Below are positions 5,107-7,090 of a DNA stretch of 7,090 nucleotides, one piece after another. Made by a program: the position numbers and the translations under genes. This stretch comes from Thermodesulfobacteriota bacterium. GTDB lineage: Bacteria; Desulfobacterota; Desulfocorpusculales; Desulfocorpusculum. The stretch lies in NCBI GenBank assembly GCA_028275295.1, contig JAPWUY010000092.1, forward strand, positions 1 to 7,090. The letters are read 5' to 3'. Every line of letters starts with the position of its first letter. Position 1 is the first letter of the stretch. The notes beneath the pieces are model-generated. The model saw nothing but the letters and a program-made list of their open reading frames with translations. It was not told the origin of the DNA and did not search any database.

Positions 5107-6792
5107 TTAGGGTGCGCGAACTTGTACCTCCTTGGAGGCGACCGCCTTGGCGCCATGGATGTCTCCAACTGTCATGGTAACTTTGTATACCCCCGGTGAC
5201 TTGTATGCGTGAGCCGCGATCGGCCCTTTGGCTGTGGTTCCATCACCGAAGTCCCAGGTGATGTCAGAAGAGAGAAGCACATGGTCATCGTAAGCAAATC
5301 CCAAGTATACCCAAATGGGGCTTCCAACCACGGGGGCTTCCGGCAAAAGCACGAAGTGCGCTTCCCTCGGGGGTTCGTTGGGAGGAGTTCTTTTGGGGTT
5401 CTTGTCCGTGGATATGACGAACCTCCGGGGCGTACTGTGCACCCAATCGATGATATCGCGATATACCGAGGCCTGAGCTTCCAAGATCCGCGGGCTCAGT
5501 TTATCAGGGGTGTCCAATGGCGTGTGGTAGAAAGCATGAACCGCACCAATGCCGAAAACCGGAATCCCGGACGCGTGAAATTCCCTCATATCCGCAAGGA
5601 TTTCGCCCTCCCAGTAAAAGGCTGGAAGCAGGCCATACTTGACCATCAATGCCTTGGAGAGGGAGAAAAGCAGGGGATTTGTGGTGAAAATTCCTTGTTT
5701 GTCCGGGTACCCGGTTTCCCGGATGACCCCATCGAAGTCCTCGTAGCCTTTGGCTCCCCAATGGTCGCAATCGAGGAAGAGGGCAATCTTGTCCAGGCTC
5801 TCCTTGTATCGGTCGACAAAATGTCTGTGGCCGAAGTCCCTGAACTCGTGGCCAAAGAGGGCTACAAAGATCATGTTGCGGTTTCTGGAGCTCTTGGGAG
5901 TTTTGGAGTAATACCTCGCCAATTCGATCAGGCCAGCCACCCCCGAGCAGTTATCGTTTGCCCCGGTGAACCAAGTGTCGTAGTGGCCGCCTACCACGAT
6001 GATCTCGTCCACTTCACCGTTTCCAGCTAGCTCTCCCAACACATTCGTCCCTTTCCAGGACCCTGTCTCAACTTTCAGGTTCAATGTGACTTTGACGCTC
6101 TTGCCTTTGGAAAGTGAGTTGAGGAGGTGCTCGAAAGAGCTTTTGCCTATGGAGAGGCAAGGGATCGGCGCTATAGCGTTTGGGAGCCCCAGGAAGCGCC
6201 CGCTTGGAGAATCTATCAGGGTGTCACCCAGAATCACAGCACTCGCACCTTTTTTCACTGCCGTTTCGTAAGCCTGTGTGAACCTGTGGGATTCGCGAAA
6301 GTGAAGAAACCTCCTCATGGCCACGAGAACAACTTTCCCCTTCACGTCGATATCTCCAAATTCCCCGGGTGTTCCGTATCCCACATACACCAGTTCTGCC
6401 TGTATCTCACCCCCAGGAGTTCCCTGCGTATACCAAAAAGGAAAGCTCGGAATCACCTTTTGACCCTCCGGAGTTGAGATGCTCAACTTCCACTCCACAG
6501 GCCACCACCGCATCATCTCGAAAGACTCCATTCTCACATTCTCGAGACCTGCCTCCTGAAATTGTCTCATTATGAACTCGGCCGCCCTCTGGGCGCGCTC
6601 GTTCATCCTTATCCCTGAATCGAGCCCTGAGCCGGAAATCTTGGCGAGTTCCTCCACAATGGCATACATTCTATCCCCGTTAAGACTTTCTCCTTGGGGT
6701 CCCTGAGCAGCTGCTGGTTCGAGAAATGCAAACAGGAGAGCAAATACCAATGAAAAAAGTGCCTTAGGTCCGAGCCCTGCTGACATTTCCAT
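5107..6792 (-). CDS. Exported M28-family metallopeptidase with PA and PKD domains
   Basis: This 561-aa protein is a predicted zinc aminopeptidase-type hydrolase acting outside the cytoplasm. Domains: signal peptide at residues 1-29 (hydrophobic core ALFSLVFALLFAFL, cleavage near PAAA-Q); N-terminal part of the peptidase fold; PA-like insert at about 115-245 (VYVGYG...DVKGKVVLVAMR...GASAVILGD); M28 core at about 250-455; a linker rich in Pro and Lys; PKD domain at about 475-558 with the signature WDFGDGT (513-519). Expected metal ligands by family pattern: H270 (HYDTW), D280 (GANDN), E316, D343 (DCDHWG) and H423 (YHTPLDTPDKL). The usual catalytic-base Glu of the EE pair is His315 here (FGHEF), so activity or mechanism may differ. 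The PKD domain suggests binding to protein, polysaccharide or the cell surface. ATG 6792 is used; Met3 (6786) is an alternative, since the purine-rich AAAGGAAAGGGGG upstream fits either. A likely job is peptide scavenging in the periplasm or outside the cell. Single gene with its own promoter. Confidence 0.92.
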   Translation of the reverse strand: MEMSAGLGPKALFSLVFALLFAFLEPAAAQGPQGESLNGDRMYAIVEELAKISGSGLDSGIRMNERAQRAAEFIMRQFQEAGLENVRMESFEMMRWWPVEWKLSISTPEGQKVIPSFPFWYTQGTPGGEIQAELVYVGYGTPGEFGDIDVKGKVVLVAMRRFLHFRESHRFTQAYETAVKKGASAVILGDTLIDSPSGRFLGLPNAIAPIPCLSIGKSSFEHLLNSLSKGKSVKVTLNLKVETGSWKGTNVLGELAGNGEVDEIIVVGGHYDTWFTGANDNCSGVAGLIELARYYSKTPKSSRNRNMIFVALFGHEFRDFGHRHFVDRYKESLDKIALFLDCDHWGAKGYEDFDGVIRETGYPDKQGIFTTNPLLFSLSKALMVKYGLLPAFYWEGEILADMREFHASGIPVFGIGAVHAFYHTPLDTPDKLSPRILEAQASVYRDIIDWVHSTPRRFVISTDKNPKRTPPNEPPREAHFVLLPEAPVVGSPIWVYLGFAYDDHVLLSSDITWDFGDGTTAKGPIAAHAYKSPGVYKVTMTVGDIHGAKAVASKEVQVRAP

Positions 6793-6846
6793 CGCCCCCT
6801 TTCCTTTGACCTTCTTGCTATTTGGAACTTTTGCCTTTCACGGCTC

Positions 6847-6876
6847 ATTTTGGTTGAGGTCTCTCTCGCCTGTCAA
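6847..6876 (-). promoter_or_regulatory. Sigma70-like promoter of the M28 peptidase gene
   Basis: On the minus strand a perfect -35 box TTGACA (6876-6871) is followed after 18 bp by CAAAAT (6852-6847), which matches the -10 consensus at four of six positions. Transcription would start near 6840, leaving a leader of about 48 nt before the ATG at 6792. Confidence 0.5.
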
Positions 6877-6887
6877 CGTCCGATTCG

Positions 6888-6904
6888 CTCTGGATATGCC
6901 AGAG
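6888..6904. promoter_or_regulatory. Palindrome just upstream of the M28 -35 box
   Basis: CTCTGG (6888-6893) and CCAGAG (6899-6904) are perfect inverted repeats with a 5-bp spacer. They lie 11 bp upstream of the TTGACA box. The position fits an activator-binding site, but no regulator family is indicated. Confidence 0.3.
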
Positions 6905-6985
6905 AATAAAGCTTGTGCGCGTCTCCACGGAAATCCCCAAAGGAGTATCCACCTCGGTGCTCCCCGAATTTGTTCCCGCTAACTT

Positions 6986-7036
6986 GTGCGTGCTTCCCCT
7001 GCCCGGTAACGGAGGTGCGGGGTCCGAATGACGCAC
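6986..7036 (+). other. Nested stem-loop with a GTAA tetraloop
   Basis: Three stems nest: GTGCGT (6986-6991) with ACGCAC (7031-7036); CCCC-T-GC (6996-7002) with GCGGGG (7017-7022), one bulged T; and CCG (7003-7005) with CGG (7010-7012) closing a GTAA loop, a GNRA-type tetraloop if read as plus-strand RNA. GTGCG (7015-7019) could instead pair with CGCAC (7032-7036), an alternative fold. It may be a small structured RNA or leader. Its family is not recognised. Confidence 0.3.
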
Positions 7037-7042
7037 GAAAAT

Positions 7043-7060
7043 TGGGCTTTGGCCCATTTA
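7043..7060. terminator. Short terminator-like hairpin near the right edge
   Basis: TGGGC (7043-7047) pairs with GCCCA (7052-7056) around a 4-nt loop. It is preceded by AAAATT and followed by TTTATTT on the plus strand, and by ATTTTC on the minus strand, so it could terminate transcription in either direction, for instance of a minus-strand gene lying to the right of the window. The stem is only five pairs. Confidence 0.35.
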
Positions 7061-7090
7061 TTTGGCAGTCAGAGAGCTTGATGCTCGCCT

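Larger units (their letters stand above)
6793..7090. other. Upstream region of the M28 gene, no gene seen
   Basis: This stretch carries the M28 promoter and leader, then about 200 bp with no convincing coding sequence on either strand; the minus-strand open frame 6845-7057 has no family, no ribosome binding site of note, and overlaps the structures below. It contains a palindrome at 6888-6904, a nested stem-loop at 6986-7036 and a terminator-like hairpin at 7043-7056. Confidence 0.6.

Noticed and set aside
5209..6030. 273-codon plus-strand ORF opposite the M28 gene
   Set aside because: It is antisense to a clear peptidase with intact motifs; no family signature or ribosome binding site. Long antisense frames are common in GC-rich genes.
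7015..7036. tRNA T-arm-like sequence (GGTCCGAATGA)
   Set aside because: The flanking bases do not form the 5-bp T stem, and no acceptor or anticodon arm can be found around it.
6845..7057. 70-codon minus-strand ORF upstream of the M28 gene
   Set aside because: It overlaps the promoter and stem-loops and has no domain, hydrophobic segment or clear ribosome binding site.

Overview
The window is about 7.1 kb of GC-rich bacterial DNA. It looks like an ordinary chromosomal segment of a Gram-negative-type, probably uncultivated lineage. The gene content (a bacterial Ski2-like helicase, a small FMN-binding pyridoxamine-oxidase-like protein, an exported M28 peptidase with a PKD domain) would fit Desulfobacterota or a nearby phylum. 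That placement is inference from gene types and base composition only. There are no rRNA or tRNA genes, no CRISPR array, no transposase and no phage genes.

Layout. (1) Positions 1-2261, plus strand: the 3' three quarters or so of a large Ski2-family DExH helicase gene whose 5' end, including the ATP-binding Walker A region, lies left of the window. (2) Positions 2262-3132: an 870-bp spacer between convergent genes. It carries two copies of a roughly 150-bp repeat unit, each made of two inverted GGAG-plus-hairpin elements (REP/BIME-like), and a decayed third copy. (3) Positions 3133-3516, minus strand: a small pyridoxamine 5'-phosphate oxidase-like flavin-binding protein. (4) Positions 3517-3893: a non-coding spacer with several inverted repeats, including a leader hairpin and a terminator-like two-tier stem. 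(5) Positions 3894-4598, minus strand: an unrecognised 234-aa protein with an N-terminal zinc ribbon and a helical C-terminal half. (6) Positions 4599-5106: a spacer with one possible small membrane-protein ORF on the plus strand and a terminator-like hairpin. (7) Positions 5107-6792, minus strand: an exported M28-family metallopeptidase with PA and PKD domains, preceded by a sigma70-like promoter. (8) Positions 6793-7090: upstream DNA with a nested stem-loop and a second terminator-like hairpin, no convincing gene.

The genes do not form an obvious operon or pathway. The three minus-strand genes are separated by 377 and 508 bp and each of the first two has its own strong Shine-Dalgarno sequence, so they are probably transcribed separately. 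No defence system, biosynthetic cluster or other multi-gene system is visible. The two most interesting signals are the paired repeat units, whose hairpin differs between copies by two compensatory base-pair changes, and the M28 peptidase, in which the normal catalytic-base glutamate position is a histidine while all metal-ligand positions look intact.
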